Positions 8,858-18,318 of a DNA stretch of 44,991 nucleotides are shown one piece after another. The stretch spans positions 1-44,991 of the forward strand of contig JABCZK010000040.1 in the NCBI GenBank assembly GCA_013289695.1, given 5' to 3'. The stretch is from Acidobacteriota bacterium. Lineage in GTDB: Bacteria; Acidobacteriota; Terriglobia; Acidiferrales; UBA7541. Both the position numbers and the translations under genes were made by a program. Under the pieces are notes generated by a model that searched no databases, was not told where the DNA came from, and saw only the letters and a program-made list of their open reading frames with translations. How positions within the stretch are numbered: the first letter of the stretch is position 1; every line of letters starts with the position of its first letter.

Positions 8858-11800
8858 ATGAGAATCCCGAGGAATCGGCTATGCCCACAAGCCTGCGCCT
8901 CTTACCAGACCGGGACTTGGGGGACAATTTTGGTTTTCGGCGCGCTGATGTGCAGCGTCCTTGCTGCTACATCAGTGCGCGCGCAGGAAGCCGAGGTTGA
9001 AGGCCAGACCGTAGCTGAAATTCGTGTTGTAGATGACGCCGGGAATTCACTTCCCGGTCCCGCTCCCTCTCTCCCGCTGCAAATTGGCAAGCCGTTTGAT
9101 TTTGGTGCGGAACGCGAAAGTCTGCGCGCACTGTATCGCACCGGCGATTTCGCCGACATCCGCGTCACGGCCGCTCCGCTGGCGCAAGGAGTGCGCGTGG
9201 AGTTCATTGTGCAGCGGAATTTCTATAACAACGTGATCCGCGTCGAGGGCTTGAAAGAGCCGCCTACCGAAGCCGCTGCGCTCGCCTCCATGCGGCTGGC
9301 CCTGGGCGAGCCCTTCCGAGAAAGTTCGCTGCGCGAGGCCATGGAGCGCCTGAAGGACACGCTGCACAGCGAGGGTCTTTATGAAGCCGACGTGAAATGG
9401 AGTCTCGCGCCGCACGAGGCGACGCGCCAAATGGACGTGCTCATAACGGTCGAGCCAGGCCCGCGCGCGGTGGTGGGCAGTTTCATCGTCAAGAACCAGA
9501 CGCCTTATCCCGATGCGGAGCTGATCGGGCGCTCGAAAATGAAGCTGAAGAATCCGTTTACGTCCGCGCGGGTCACTCGCGCCTCGCAGCGGTTGAAAAA
9601 GTATCTGGTCAACCAGGGATACTTGGGCGCCGGTATTTTGATCACGGCGGGAAACTATGATGCGACTTCCAATCTGGTCGCGTTGAACTACCAGGTCACC
9701 ACCGGCCCGCGCGTCAGCGTGGCGGTGGGCGGCGCGCGCATTAGCCAGGGCAAACTGCGGCAGTTGCTGCCGATCTATGCCGAGGGCGCGGTGGACGACG
9801 ACCTGTTGCAGGAAGGCCGCCGCAACATCCGCGACTATTTTCAGCGCCAGGGATATTTCGATGCCGACGTCCAAGTGAGTTCTCGTGACGACCCCAAAGC
9901 GGGAGTGCGGCTGATCAGCTACGAAGTTTCCCGCGGTGACCGATCCCGGCTTGCCGGCATTTCATTCCGCGGTAACAAATATTTCAGCAAGGAACTTCTG
10001 GAAGGGCGGCTAGCGCTGCAGCCGGCGTCGTTTGCCTCCAGCGGCCGGTTCAGCCAAACGCTGGTGCGCGACGATGGAGATTCCATTCGCGGGCTGTATC
10101 TTTCCAACGGCTTTCTGGATGTAAAGGTCACCTCGAGCGTTGACACGAATTATCAGGGCAAGAAGGGGAACCTTCTCGTCACCTACCAGGTCGTCGAAGG
10201 GCCGCAGACGCTGGTGGAGGACTTGCAGATTGAAGGCGTTCACGCCATGCGCAAGGATGCGGTGCTCAACGTGGTGGGATCTTCTCCTGGACAGCCTTAT
10301 TCCGCGGCGGCCGTCGCCAGCGACCGCAACAATATTCTGGCCATGTACTACAACGACGGATTTCCAGAGGCGCGTTTTGACGATAAGGCTACACCCGCCA
10401 GCGCGCCCAACAGGATCCGGCTCGCGTATCAAATCACCGAGGGCCCGCGCATCAGCGTAGCGAAGGTATTGCTCACCGGCTACCAATACACGCGGCCCGG
10501 AATCATCGCGCGGCAAGTGGTGATTCAGCCGAACGGTCCGTTGCGCGAGGGCGACGTAGTGGAATCGCAACGGCAACTCTACAATATGGGAGTTTTCACG
10601 CGGGTACAAATCGCTCCGCAAAATCCCAACGGGAGCGATCCGCAAAAAGTGATGGTCGTAGACGTCCGAGAAGGCGGGCGCTACACCATCGGCTACGGAT
10701 TCGGTTTCGAAGTTCTGCAAATCGCGAACCCCTGCCCCAGCTCGCCGCCACCCAATGCGCCGCCGTGCAATCCGAACAGTACGCAGATCGCGGCAAGCCC
10801 GCGCGGCATTTTCGAAGTTTCCCGCGCGAACATGTTCGGGCGGGCGCAGACGCTGACGTTCAAGGCGCGAGCGAGCACGCTGCAGTACCGCGCGTTGGCG
10901 TCTTACTCGGCGGACAAGTTTCTCGCCAAGAAGTCGCTCAGCGCGGCGCTGACCGTATTTGCGGATAAGACGCTGGATGTGGCGACTTTCACATCTGTCC
11001 GGTACGAGGCCCAGTTCCAGATCTCCGAGAAGCTTTCGCCATCGAGCTCACTGCAGTACCGTTATTTTTTCCGACGCGTGGTTGCCACCAACCTGAACGG
11101 CACGATTTCCGAGGACCAGATTCCGCTCTACAGCCAGCCCACGCTGGTGTCAGGTGTTGGCATCACGTATGCGCGCGACCGGCGCGACAATCCCGCCGAC
11201 CCAAAATCCGGAAGCTTCAACACCGCGGACTTGAGCTACGCCGCAACAACCCTCGGTTCCAGCGCGAGTTTTTTCCGTGTCTTCGTGCAGAATTCCTCCT
11301 ACCATCCTCTTGGCCGCGCCTTTGTGTTCGCACGTTCGACGCGCTTTGGAGTGGAGGTGCCTACCGGCACGACCACCGGTAATGCTCCTACGAATTGCGC
11401 GCAGGGTACCACAACGGGGGAGATCATTCCGTTGCCCGAGCGTTTCTTCTCGGGCGGCGCGCAGTCGCTGCGCGGCTTCAGCCTGAACGAAGCCGGCCCA
11501 CGCGATCCGTGCACGGGTTTCCCCATCGGCGGCCTGGCGGTGCTGATATTCAACCAGGAGTTGCGTTTTCCGATGAAGCTGCCGTTTATCGGCAACCGGC
11601 TGGGTGGAACAGTCTTCTACGACGGCGGCAACGTCTATAGCGACGTGGATCACATTAGTCTCGCGTGGAAGTCCGCTTCGCCGACGGAGCTGAATTATTT
11701 TTCGCACACCGTGGGATTTGGGGTGCGTTATGCGACTCCTATCGGCCCGGTGCGCGTGGATTTTGGCTACCTGCTGAATCCGGCGGAATACTCGGTGACG

Positions 11801-11884
11801 CCCACGCCTCCGACCGTGCCGCCAACGACGAACTTTCGCGTCTCTCATTTTGGATTTTCCTTCAATATCGGGCCGGTGTTCTGA
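8858..11884 (+). CDS. Omp85-family outer-membrane protein with about seven POTRA repeats (BamA/TamA-like)
   Basis: 1008 residues. A long signal peptide is predicted to be cleaved after VRA near residue 42. I count seven successive POTRA-like units, boundaries roughly at 45, 120, 203, 285, 360, 445, 530 and 612. Each shows a strand, a Leu-rich helix, a (D/Q/E)GY/GF-type turn and a closing strand. A C-terminal barrel of about 390 residues carries the lid-loop motif LRGF (in GGAQSLRGF) and ends in an aromatic-terminated strand. BamA normally has five POTRAs and TamA three. The following genes encode a SurA-N-like chaperone and a TamB-like protein, which makes this the outer-membrane pore of a TAM-like or lipid/protein assembly module. 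Barrel loops hold two Cys pairs (PCPSSPPPNAPPC and one in each of two later loops). Its stop overlaps the next start. Confidence 0.88.
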   Translation: MRIPRNRLCPQACASYQTGTWGTILVFGALMCSVLAATSVRAQEAEVEGQTVAEIRVVDDAGNSLPGPAPSLPLQIGKPFDFGAERESLRALYRTGDFADIRVTAAPLAQGVRVEFIVQRNFYNNVIRVEGLKEPPTEAAALASMRLALGEPFRESSLREAMERLKDTLHSEGLYEADVKWSLAPHEATRQMDVLITVEPGPRAVVGSFIVKNQTPYPDAELIGRSKMKLKNPFTSARVTRASQRLKKYLVNQGYLGAGILITAGNYDATSNLVALNYQVTTGPRVSVAVGGARISQGKLRQLLPIYAEGAVDDDLLQEGRRNIRDYFQRQGYFDADVQVSSRDDPKAGVRLISYEVSRGDRSRLAGISFRGNKYFSKELLEGRLALQPASFASSGRFSQTLVRDDGDSIRGLYLSNGFLDVKVTSSVDTNYQGKKGNLLVTYQVVEGPQTLVEDLQIEGVHAMRKDAVLNVVGSSPGQPYSAAAVASDRNNILAMYYNDGFPEARFDDKATPASAPNRIRLAYQITEGPRISVAKVLLTGYQYTRPGIIARQVVIQPNGPLREGDVVESQRQLYNMGVFTRVQIAPQNPNGSDPQKVMVVDVREGGRYTIGYGFGFEVLQIANPCPSSPPPNAPPCNPNSTQIAASPRGIFEVSRANMFGRAQTLTFKARASTLQYRALASYSADKFLAKKSLSAALTVFADKTLDVATFTSVRYEAQFQISEKLSPSSSLQYRYFFRRVVATNLNGTISEDQIPLYSQPTLVSGVGITYARDRRDNPADPKSGSFNTADLSYAATTLGSSASFFRVFVQNSSYHPLGRAFVFARSTRFGVEVPTGTTTGNAPTNCAQGTTTGEIIPLPERFFSGGAQSLRGFSLNEAGPRDPCTGFPIGGLAVLIFNQELRFPMKLPFIGNRLGGTVFYDGGNVYSDVDHISLAWKSASPTELNYFSHTVGFGVRYATPIGPVRVDFGYLLNPAEYSVTPTPPTVPPTTNFRVSHFGFSFNIGPVF

Positions 11885-12591
11885 TGCGACGCGCGCTGCT
11901 CATTTTCGGATTGTTGGCCTGGAGCGCGGGGTTCGCGGCAAGGCGCGCCGGCGCCCAAACCGAGAGTTATTCCGAATTGCCGCCGGCGCGGGACGCTTCG
12001 GGCTCCTCGGGCGCGCAGCAGGTGGATGGCGTCGCGGCGCGCATCGAGGACGACATCATCACCGAAAGCGAAGTCCGTGAGCTCGGCGCTTTCCAGACGC
12101 TGGTAGATGGGAAGGCGAAGCCGCGCGCGGAGTTGATCCGTGAACTCAGCGATCAATGGATGATCCGTTCCGAGGCCAGCGCGACGAAGTACGCAGTTCC
12201 ACCGGCCGCGGACGTCGATCTCGCCTATGCGGAATTCGTGAAACAGTTTCCATCGCCGGAGGAATTGCAGAAGCGCCGCGCCGACGCGGGATTGACGGAA
12301 GCGGCCGTGCGCCGCATGGTCGCCCAACAGTTATATCTTTCGCGGTTCATTGATTACCGCTTCCGACCGGAAGCGCAAGTGAGCGATGAGCAGGTGGAGG
12401 CGTATTACCGCGACGAATTCTCCCCGCAATTGAAAGCGCGCAATGAGCCGGTGCCTCCGCTGGACGACGTGGACGACACCATTCGCGAAGTGCTGATCCA
12501 GCGAGCCATCAGTGACCGCGCCGCAAAATGGCTGAACGATTCGCGCGACCGACTGAAGATTGACGTGGTGTCGCAAGGAAGCGGCTCATGA
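11884..12591 (+). CDS. Periplasmic SurA-N-like chaperone lacking a parvulin domain
   Basis: 235 residues. It starts at the ATG overlapping the upstream TGA (TGATG), with a signal peptide of about 24 residues cleaved after AGA. The mature part resembles the N-terminal chaperone domain of SurA. It opens with a VDGVAARIEDDIITESEV segment typical of SurA/PpiD, then amphipathic helices with an AAVRRMVAQQLYLSRFI region, and ends in a returning C-terminal helix. No prolyl-isomerase domain is present; the protein ends about where one would begin. It overlaps the next gene by four bases (ATGA), so all three proteins of this operon are probably made in proportion. A role escorting outer-membrane clients to the adjacent Omp85 protein is inferred. 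Confidence 0.75.
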   Translation: MRRALLIFGLLAWSAGFAARRAGAQTESYSELPPARDASGSSGAQQVDGVAARIEDDIITESEVRELGAFQTLVDGKAKPRAELIRELSDQWMIRSEASATKYAVPPAADVDLAYAEFVKQFPSPEELQKRRADAGLTEAAVRRMVAQQLYLSRFIDYRFRPEAQVSDEQVEAYYRDEFSPQLKARNEPVPPLDDVDDTIREVLIQRAISDRAAKWLNDSRDRLKIDVVSQGSGS

Positions 12592-15500
12592 AGCTTCGCT
12601 GGCCGCATGGGCTGGCAGCCGTGGCGCTCTTGCTTGGCGCCATTGCCGCGTTGGTATTTTGTATTTTTGAGTTTGGAATCGCCCAGCGGTGGGCGCGTAA
12701 TACGCTGGTACGTCAGCTGGAAGCCACAACGGGTGCGCGCGTCGAGCTGGGCGGGTTTCATCTGCACGCGCTGCGCCTGCGCGCCGAACTTGATAACCTT
12801 ACGCTGCACGGATTGGAAGCTTCCGGCGATGCTCCGCTATTTCACGCGGACCGCGTGCAAGTGCGGGTCACAGTGCTCTCGTTTCTACACCGGGAATTCA
12901 AAATAGACGAACTGGTGGTGGACCGCCCCGAACTGGCTGTACGTTTTGAAAAAGATGGCCACAGCAACATTCCCCCTCCAAAAACCCGGGCTGACGCCGG
13001 TCCCTGGCAGGAATCGCTTTTCAATTTGCGCGTTGACCGGGTGGAACTGCGCAATGGCGGAGCGAACATCGACGACCGGCGAGTTCCGCTGGATCTGAAG
13101 GGACAGAATCTCGCGTTTCTATTGCAGTACGTGATGCCGGCCGAGGGCAATGCGGCCTATGTCGGGAAGCTCAGCTGGAACCAAGTGGAACTAGATTTAA
13201 AGCGCGACGTGCCCTTGCGTTTCGACCTTTCCACAAAATTCGTATTGCACCGCGACTCGTTTGAGCTGGACGAACTGGTTTGGAAGGCCCTGCACTCCGA
13301 ACTGAATTTGCGCGCCGAGCGGCCCAGCTTCGCTCGCGCGGAATGGAATTTGCATTATCGCGGCCGCCTTTCGCTGGAAGACGTGCGGAAAATCTTTCGC
13401 GAGCCGCTTACTCCGGACCTCATCGCCGATTTTTCCGGCGAGGCTCGCTACGCCTCGGGCGATTGGACCGGCAGCGGGCACTTTGACGGCCACGAGGTGA
13501 AGTTGCCCTATGAGTGGTTCCATGCAACGAATATCGAAACCACGGGGAATTACAGAATCGCCAGGCAAAAGCTGGCGGTGGAAAATCTCGCGATTCGCGC
13601 GCTGCAAGGTTCGCTGGACGGCCGCTTGGAAATGGATTTGCCGACGCTGGCCTTCCGCACGCAGACGCATTTCCATCACGCCAGTCTGGCGGATGCAATC
13701 GCCGCGGTGAATAACCCGGGTTTTCCAATTAAGACGCTGCATTGGGACGGCGGCATGGACGTGGATTCCTACAACAGCTGGACGGCAAATTTCAAACATT
13801 TCCGTACCAAGGGAGAATCGCGCTGGTCGCCGCCGGCCGTGCTGACGCCGGGAATGATTCCAGTTAGCGCGCGCATTTTGTTCGACTACTCGGAAGACAG
13901 CGAAAGTTGCGCGCTCGACCACAGCGAAATCACGACGCCGAACACGCAAATCGAATTTGACGGCGCGCTGAGGGGCGTGGACACCACGCTGGAGTTGAAC
14001 CTGAAGGCGCAGAATCTGCTGGAGTGGGACGATTTTATCAATCGCCTCAGCGGCGAGAGTGCGACTCCCACGCGCGTCGCAGGCGGCGTAAGCTTTCGCG
14101 GACGCATCCTCGGCCCCATTGCCGGGCCCACGTTCTCTGGACACATTCGCGCGGCCGGCGCGCGTTACGGTGATTACCAATGGGATGAGATTTACGGGGA
14201 CCTCGATTATTCGCTGGACGAATTCAGGTTTAGCAAGGCCGTGGTGAGGCGAGGGCAGGCGTCCATTAGCTTGGATCTTGCCATGAAGCTTGACGGCGAC
14301 TGGAGTTTTGTTCCGTCGAGTGTGTGGTCGCTTACGGCGCAGACCGAGCACGCGCCCAGCGACGACGTGCAAGCCATGGTCGGCACGAGCTATCCCGTCA
14401 CGGCTTCGATTTCCGGCACTTTGAACGGCGGCGGCACCAGCGCCGTGCCGGTGCTCGATGCCAATTTGATTCTGGAGGATATTCAAACCAAGTGGCTGCA
14501 TTTCGACCGGCTAGGCGGCAGCTTGCATTTTGCGCGCGATGAGATCAGGCTCTCGCGCGCGGAATTGCGGCGCGACACCGGGCGCGTCTCGGGCGAGATA
14601 CTCTATCTTCCCAAGGAGGAAACGACCGAATTCAACCTTACCGGCAGCGGCATACTTCTCGACAAGATTCAGGCATTGCAAAATCCAGCGCTGCCGCTTG
14701 CCGGGAAGCTTGATTTTGCGGTGCGCGGCAGCGGACCGCTGCGCGCGCCTGTGGGGCAAGGCGATTTTCACGTCCTCAATTTGAAAATCGGCACGGACGA
14801 GGAGGGAGATTTTCACGGGCGGCTCGATTCCGACGGGCAAGCTGTTCGCCTGGCGCTCAATTCGGAAGCGTCGCATGGGCAATTGCAGGGTCAGCTCACC
14901 GTGGGACTGTCGGGCGACGAGGAAATTTCCGGGCGGCTTTCAGCGGTGCAATTCGATCTGGATCCGCTGTTTTCGGCCGGCCTGCATTTGAAGAACCTCA
15001 CCGGTCACAGCGTGGTGGATGGGAGTTTCACGCTGGCCGGCGCGTTGCGCAAGCCCGACTCACTCGCGGTGATTGCGGACATCTCGCGCATCTCGTTCGA
15101 CTATCTGTTCGTTTCCTTGCAGAACGATGGGCCGGTGCAATTCACGTATCGCCGAAACGAAATTCGTATCGCCCAGGCGCATCTGCACGGGCCCGATTCG
15201 GATTTTCGGATCAGCGGCTCGGCGCGTTTTGACCGCGAACGCCCGGTGCACGTCACCGTAACCGGCGCCGTGAATCTGGGGCTCCTGAAGGGCGTGTTGC
15301 CGGAGCTGCACGCGCAGGGTGAGGCCAACGTAAACGTGGCGATCGAGGGCAGCATGTCCAAGCCACGAATCACGGGTCGCGCCGCAGTGCGCGACGCTTC
15401 GGCGAACTACTCCGATTTTCCGGTGGGTCTCAGCCACTTGAACGGCGATCTGGTGTTCGACCGCAGCCGCCTGCTATTTGAAAATGTCACGGCGGATTCT

Positions 15501-16526
15501 GGCGGCGGGCAGCTGACTTTGAACGGCAGCGTCACCTATGGGGATGAAGGGCCGATCCGCTACGAAATCTATGCCCGGACGCCGCAGGTGCGCATTCGCT
15601 ATCCCGCGGGGATGAGCTGGCTGACGGGCGGCACCTTGCAGCTTGTGGGGACCACCGAGCGCGCGGTGCTCAGCGGAAACGTGGAACTGAAGCGACTGTT
15701 GTTTGCGCCCGGCGCGGACATCACTTCGTTTTTTGGAGCTTCGCCGGATACTTCGGCTGCGGCCGCGGCCTCCTCCGAGTTCATGCGAAATCTCACGTTT
15801 GACGTGGCCGCGCATACCAGTCCCGGAGCGCGCGTCGAATGGACCGGCGCGCAGGTGGAAATTGACAGCGATTTGCATCTCCGCGGAACTTGGGACCGCC
15901 CAATCCTGCTAGGGCACATCCACCTGCTAGGCGGCGAAATGTCGTTTCGCGGAAATACTTTCACGCTCACTCGCGGCGATGTCAATTTCGCCAATCCTTT
16001 TCAGCTGGATCCGGAGCTGAACATTGAAGCGACTTCCACGATCAGCCAGTACGTCGTCACCATCAATTTTTCGGGGCGCGCGAGCAAGCTTTCTTTGAGC
16101 TACCGTTCGGATCCGCCTTTGCCGGATACGGACATTATTGCTTTGCTGGCGCTGGGCAGCACTGGCCAGGAAAGCGCGTTGCGCTCCACGGCCGCGGGAT
16201 CGAACTATGGCGCCACGGCCTTGCTCTCGGAAGCAGTTTCCAGCGGCGTTGGCGGACGCATCGAACATTTGTTCGGCATCAGCCATTTCCGGATTGATCC
16301 GTTCCTGGCCGGGACGGCCACCGAATCGAACGCTTCCGCGCGCGTCACCATCGAGCAGCAGATCACGCGGGATCTCACCGTCACGTATTCTTCCAACGCG
16401 GCGTCTGACCAGGAACAGCTCATTCAAGTGGAATATCACGTGAGGCGCGATCTCTCGGTTGTGTTTCTGCGGGACATCAACGGCACCTACGGCCTCGACA
16501 TCAAATTCGTAAAGCACTTCCACTGA
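12588..16526 (+). CDS. tamB: TamB-like (DUF490/AsmA-like) inner-membrane-anchored periplasmic protein
   Basis: 1312 residues. One N-terminal membrane helix (about residues 9-27) is followed by a very long, beta-rich, low-Cys region of repeating AsmA-like strands. It ends in a TamB-type C-terminal domain containing LSLSYRSDPPLPDTD and IALLALGSTGQ, the latter a recognisable DUF490 signature. TamB proteins span the periplasm, form a hydrophobic groove, and act with TamA in outer-membrane protein insertion or in phospholipid transport to the outer membrane. The ATG overlaps the upstream stop by four bases (ATGA). Directly upstream lie the SurA-N-like and Omp85 genes, which matches the tamA-tamB pairing but with an extra chaperone between. 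It converges on modC with only nine bases between them and no terminator visible. Confidence 0.87.
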   Translation: MKLRWPHGLAAVALLLGAIAALVFCIFEFGIAQRWARNTLVRQLEATTGARVELGGFHLHALRLRAELDNLTLHGLEASGDAPLFHADRVQVRVTVLSFLHREFKIDELVVDRPELAVRFEKDGHSNIPPPKTRADAGPWQESLFNLRVDRVELRNGGANIDDRRVPLDLKGQNLAFLLQYVMPAEGNAAYVGKLSWNQVELDLKRDVPLRFDLSTKFVLHRDSFELDELVWKALHSELNLRAERPSFARAEWNLHYRGRLSLEDVRKIFREPLTPDLIADFSGEARYASGDWTGSGHFDGHEVKLPYEWFHATNIETTGNYRIARQKLAVENLAIRALQGSLDGRLEMDLPTLAFRTQTHFHHASLADAIAAVNNPGFPIKTLHWDGGMDVDSYNSWTANFKHFRTKGESRWSPPAVLTPGMIPVSARILFDYSEDSESCALDHSEITTPNTQIEFDGALRGVDTTLELNLKAQNLLEWDDFINRLSGESATPTRVAGGVSFRGRILGPIAGPTFSGHIRAAGARYGDYQWDEIYGDLDYSLDEFRFSKAVVRRGQASISLDLAMKLDGDWSFVPSSVWSLTAQTEHAPSDDVQAMVGTSYPVTASISGTLNGGGTSAVPVLDANLILEDIQTKWLHFDRLGGSLHFARDEIRLSRAELRRDTGRVSGEILYLPKEETTEFNLTGSGILLDKIQALQNPALPLAGKLDFAVRGSGPLRAPVGQGDFHVLNLKIGTDEEGDFHGRLDSDGQAVRLALNSEASHGQLQGQLTVGLSGDEEISGRLSAVQFDLDPLFSAGLHLKNLTGHSVVDGSFTLAGALRKPDSLAVIADISRISFDYLFVSLQNDGPVQFTYRRNEIRIAQAHLHGPDSDFRISGSARFDRERPVHVTVTGAVNLGLLKGVLPELHAQGEANVNVAIEGSMSKPRITGRAAVRDASANYSDFPVGLSHLNGDLVFDRSRLLFENVTADSGGGQLTLNGSVTYGDEGPIRYEIYARTPQVRIRYPAGMSWLTGGTLQLVGTTERAVLSGNVELKRLLFAPGADITSFFGASPDTSAAAAASSEFMRNLTFDVAAHTSPGARVEWTGAQVEIDSDLHLRGTWDRPILLGHIHLLGGEMSFRGNTFTLTRGDVNFANPFQLDPELNIEATSTISQYVVTINFSGRASKLSLSYRSDPPLPDTDIIALLALGSTGQESALRSTAAGSNYGATALLSEAVSSGVGGRIEHLFGISHFRIDPFLAGTATESNASARVTIEQQITRDLTVTYSSNAASDQEQLIQVEYHVRRDLSVVFLRDINGTYGLDIKFVKHFH

Positions 16527-16535
16527 GCAATCATT

Positions 16536-17615
16536 TCATTCCGGCATGGCGAATAGCGATTCCGGCGCCAGGCGCGCGCGCCAGGGTTGCGGCCGGTCGC
16601 GGAAGCGTTCCCACTTTTCCTTGAATACTTCCGCTTGCAGCTGCGCTTCCCCGGCTTCGGCGCGCAAACGATCCAGACTCAGAAAGAGCGTGATGCGGAA
16701 GGGCGTCTCCGAAGTGCGCACAATCCAGCAGGGAAACACATTTGGTTCTGCCGCGGCCTCGCCCGGACTTTCTAGGAAATCAATGTGGTGCGCGCGTATT
16801 CCGATGTACTTCGGCGCGGCGCTGGGCGCCTGCGCGAGGCGCAGCCGGCAAGCCCACTCGAGCGCCTCGACTGTGCCGTCCGGATTCGCGTGCGCCCGCG
16901 AAATATTCTTGCAGCCTGTCAGGCGCGCTACCTCGGAAGTTGGCGGCCGCCGGAAAATCTCCTGCTTCGCGCCAAAGGCCGCCACCCGCCCGCGCGCCAG
17001 CACCAACAGTTGTTCGCCCAGCCGGTAGGCTTCTTCCATGTTGTGCGTCACCAGCAGCGCCGGTCGGCGATAACTTGCGAATGTTTCCTGCAGCTGGGCC
17101 TCCACCTGACTGCGCAGGTGCGTATCGAGCGCGGACAGCGGTTCATCGAGCAGCAACGCCTCCGGCTGAATTGCCAGGGCGCGCGCCAGCGCGGTGCGTT
17201 GCTGTTCGCCGCCCGATAATTCGCGCGGGTAACGCTGCTCCAGCCCCGCCAGATGCGTGCGCGAAACGAGCGATGCAGTGCGCGCGGCCTGGTCCTGGCG
17301 CGGCAAATCGCGCAGACCAAAAGCAATGTTCTGCGCCACGGTGCGATGTGGAAACAGCGCGTAATGCTGAAACAACATGCCGATGCGTCGCTCGCGCGCG
17401 GGAATTCCCACGCGCCGTTCCGAATCGAAGAGGATACGGTCGTGCAATGTGATGCGCCCGCGCGCGGGCCGTTCGAGGCCGGCGATGCAACGCAACAGCA
17501 TGGACTTGCCCGCGCCCGAAGCGCCCAGAATGCTCAGCGGCGTTTCGGTCGCGCGGAACGCAACGTCCAGCGTGAAATCCGCCAGCTTCTTTTCGATGTG
17601 TACTTCCAGAGTCAC
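16536..17615 (-). CDS. modC: Molybdate ABC transporter ATP-binding protein
   Basis: 359 residues that supply ATP hydrolysis for molybdate uptake. Walker A GASGAGKS, Q-loop LFQHYALFPH, signature LSGGEQQRTALARAL, Walker B LLLDEPLSALD and the switch His in LLVTHNMEEAYRL are all intact. The last 120 or so residues are a TOBE/MOP-like domain containing KYIGIRAHHIDF, as in ModC. I start at GTG 17615, one base after the modB stop. The frame extends upstream inside modB, but those residues are unlike any ABC protein. The tight spacing shows translational coupling to modB. The order on the minus strand is modA, modB, modC. Confidence 0.9.
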   Translation of the reverse strand: MTLEVHIEKKLADFTLDVAFRATETPLSILGASGAGKSMLLRCIAGLERPARGRITLHDRILFDSERRVGIPARERRIGMLFQHYALFPHRTVAQNIAFGLRDLPRQDQAARTASLVSRTHLAGLEQRYPRELSGGEQQRTALARALAIQPEALLLDEPLSALDTHLRSQVEAQLQETFASYRRPALLVTHNMEEAYRLGEQLLVLARGRVAAFGAKQEIFRRPPTSEVARLTGCKNISRAHANPDGTVEALEWACRLRLAQAPSAAPKYIGIRAHHIDFLESPGEAAAEPNVFPCWIVRTSETPFRITLFLSLDRLRAEAGEAQLQAEVFKEKWERFRDRPQPWRARLAPESLFAMPE

Positions 17616-17616
17616 C

Positions 17617-18297
17617 TCAGTGCTGCCCCCAGCGCTCGCGCCGCAAACGCTGCGCGTGCGTCCAGTAGTAAAGCCCGCCCAGCAGCGCGACGGAGATGCC
17701 CACGTCCACGGCACACCAGGCCATCGCGCGCTGGATTTCGTTAGCTTCCACGGCAAAATAAATTGCGATGGGAATCGTTTCGGTTTTTCCCGGAATATTT
17801 CCCGCGAGCATCAGAGTCGCGCCGAATTCTCCCAGCGCGCGCGCAAAGCAGAGAATCGTGCCCGCCAGCACTCCGGGCCACGCAAGAGGCAGCGCCACCT
17901 CGCGAAAAATGCGCGCTTCGGATGCGCCCAGCGTGCGTGCTGCTTGTAGCAGATGCGGATCCACTTGCTCCAGGGCGGCGCGCGCCGTGATGTACATCAG
18001 CGGGAAAGCCACGACCGTTGCGGCGATGACTGTGGCGGGCCAGGAAAACACCACGGTTGCGCCGATTTGCAGCAGCAGTTTGCCGAGCGGGCCGTTGCGG
18101 CCAAAAAGCAGCAGCAGAAGAAACCCGACGACTGTCGGAGGTAGAACGAGCGGAAGAATAAAAATTCCGTCAACCAGCGCCGCGCCGGCGCCCGCGCGAT
18201 TCTGGCGCCACGCAGCCGCGGCGAGGCCTGCGACCAGCGTGACGGCAGTCGCCACCAGGCTGGTGGCCAGCGATATCAAGAGAGGAGACCAATCCAT
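17617..18297 (-). CDS. modB: Molybdate ABC transporter permease
   Basis: 226 residues with about five to six membrane helices. The EAA-type coupling motif is present (ARTLGASEARIFREVALPLA, about residues 124-143), followed by RALGEFGATLMLAGN, which is characteristic of ModB. It pairs with ModC in the inner membrane. It begins 21 bases after modA ends and is followed by modC one base after its stop. The family call is firm. Specificity for molybdate rather than tungstate rests on the motif and the ModA neighbour. Confidence 0.92.
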   Translation of the reverse strand: MDWSPLLISLATSLVATAVTLVAGLAAAAWRQNRAGAGAALVDGIFILPLVLPPTVVGFLLLLLFGRNGPLGKLLLQIGATVVFSWPATVIAATVVAFPLMYITARAALEQVDPHLLQAARTLGASEARIFREVALPLAWPGVLAGTILCFARALGEFGATLMLAGNIPGKTETIPIAIYFAVEANEIQRAMAWCAVDVGISVALLGGLYYWTHAQRLRRERWGQH

Positions 18298-18318
18298 CGC
18301 GAGAGGATTGTAGCTGGA

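Noticed and set aside
13197..14501. 434-codon frame opposite the TamB-like gene
   Set aside because: Antisense shadow of a GC-rich gene. Arg/His/Gln-rich composition, no motif, no ribosome site.
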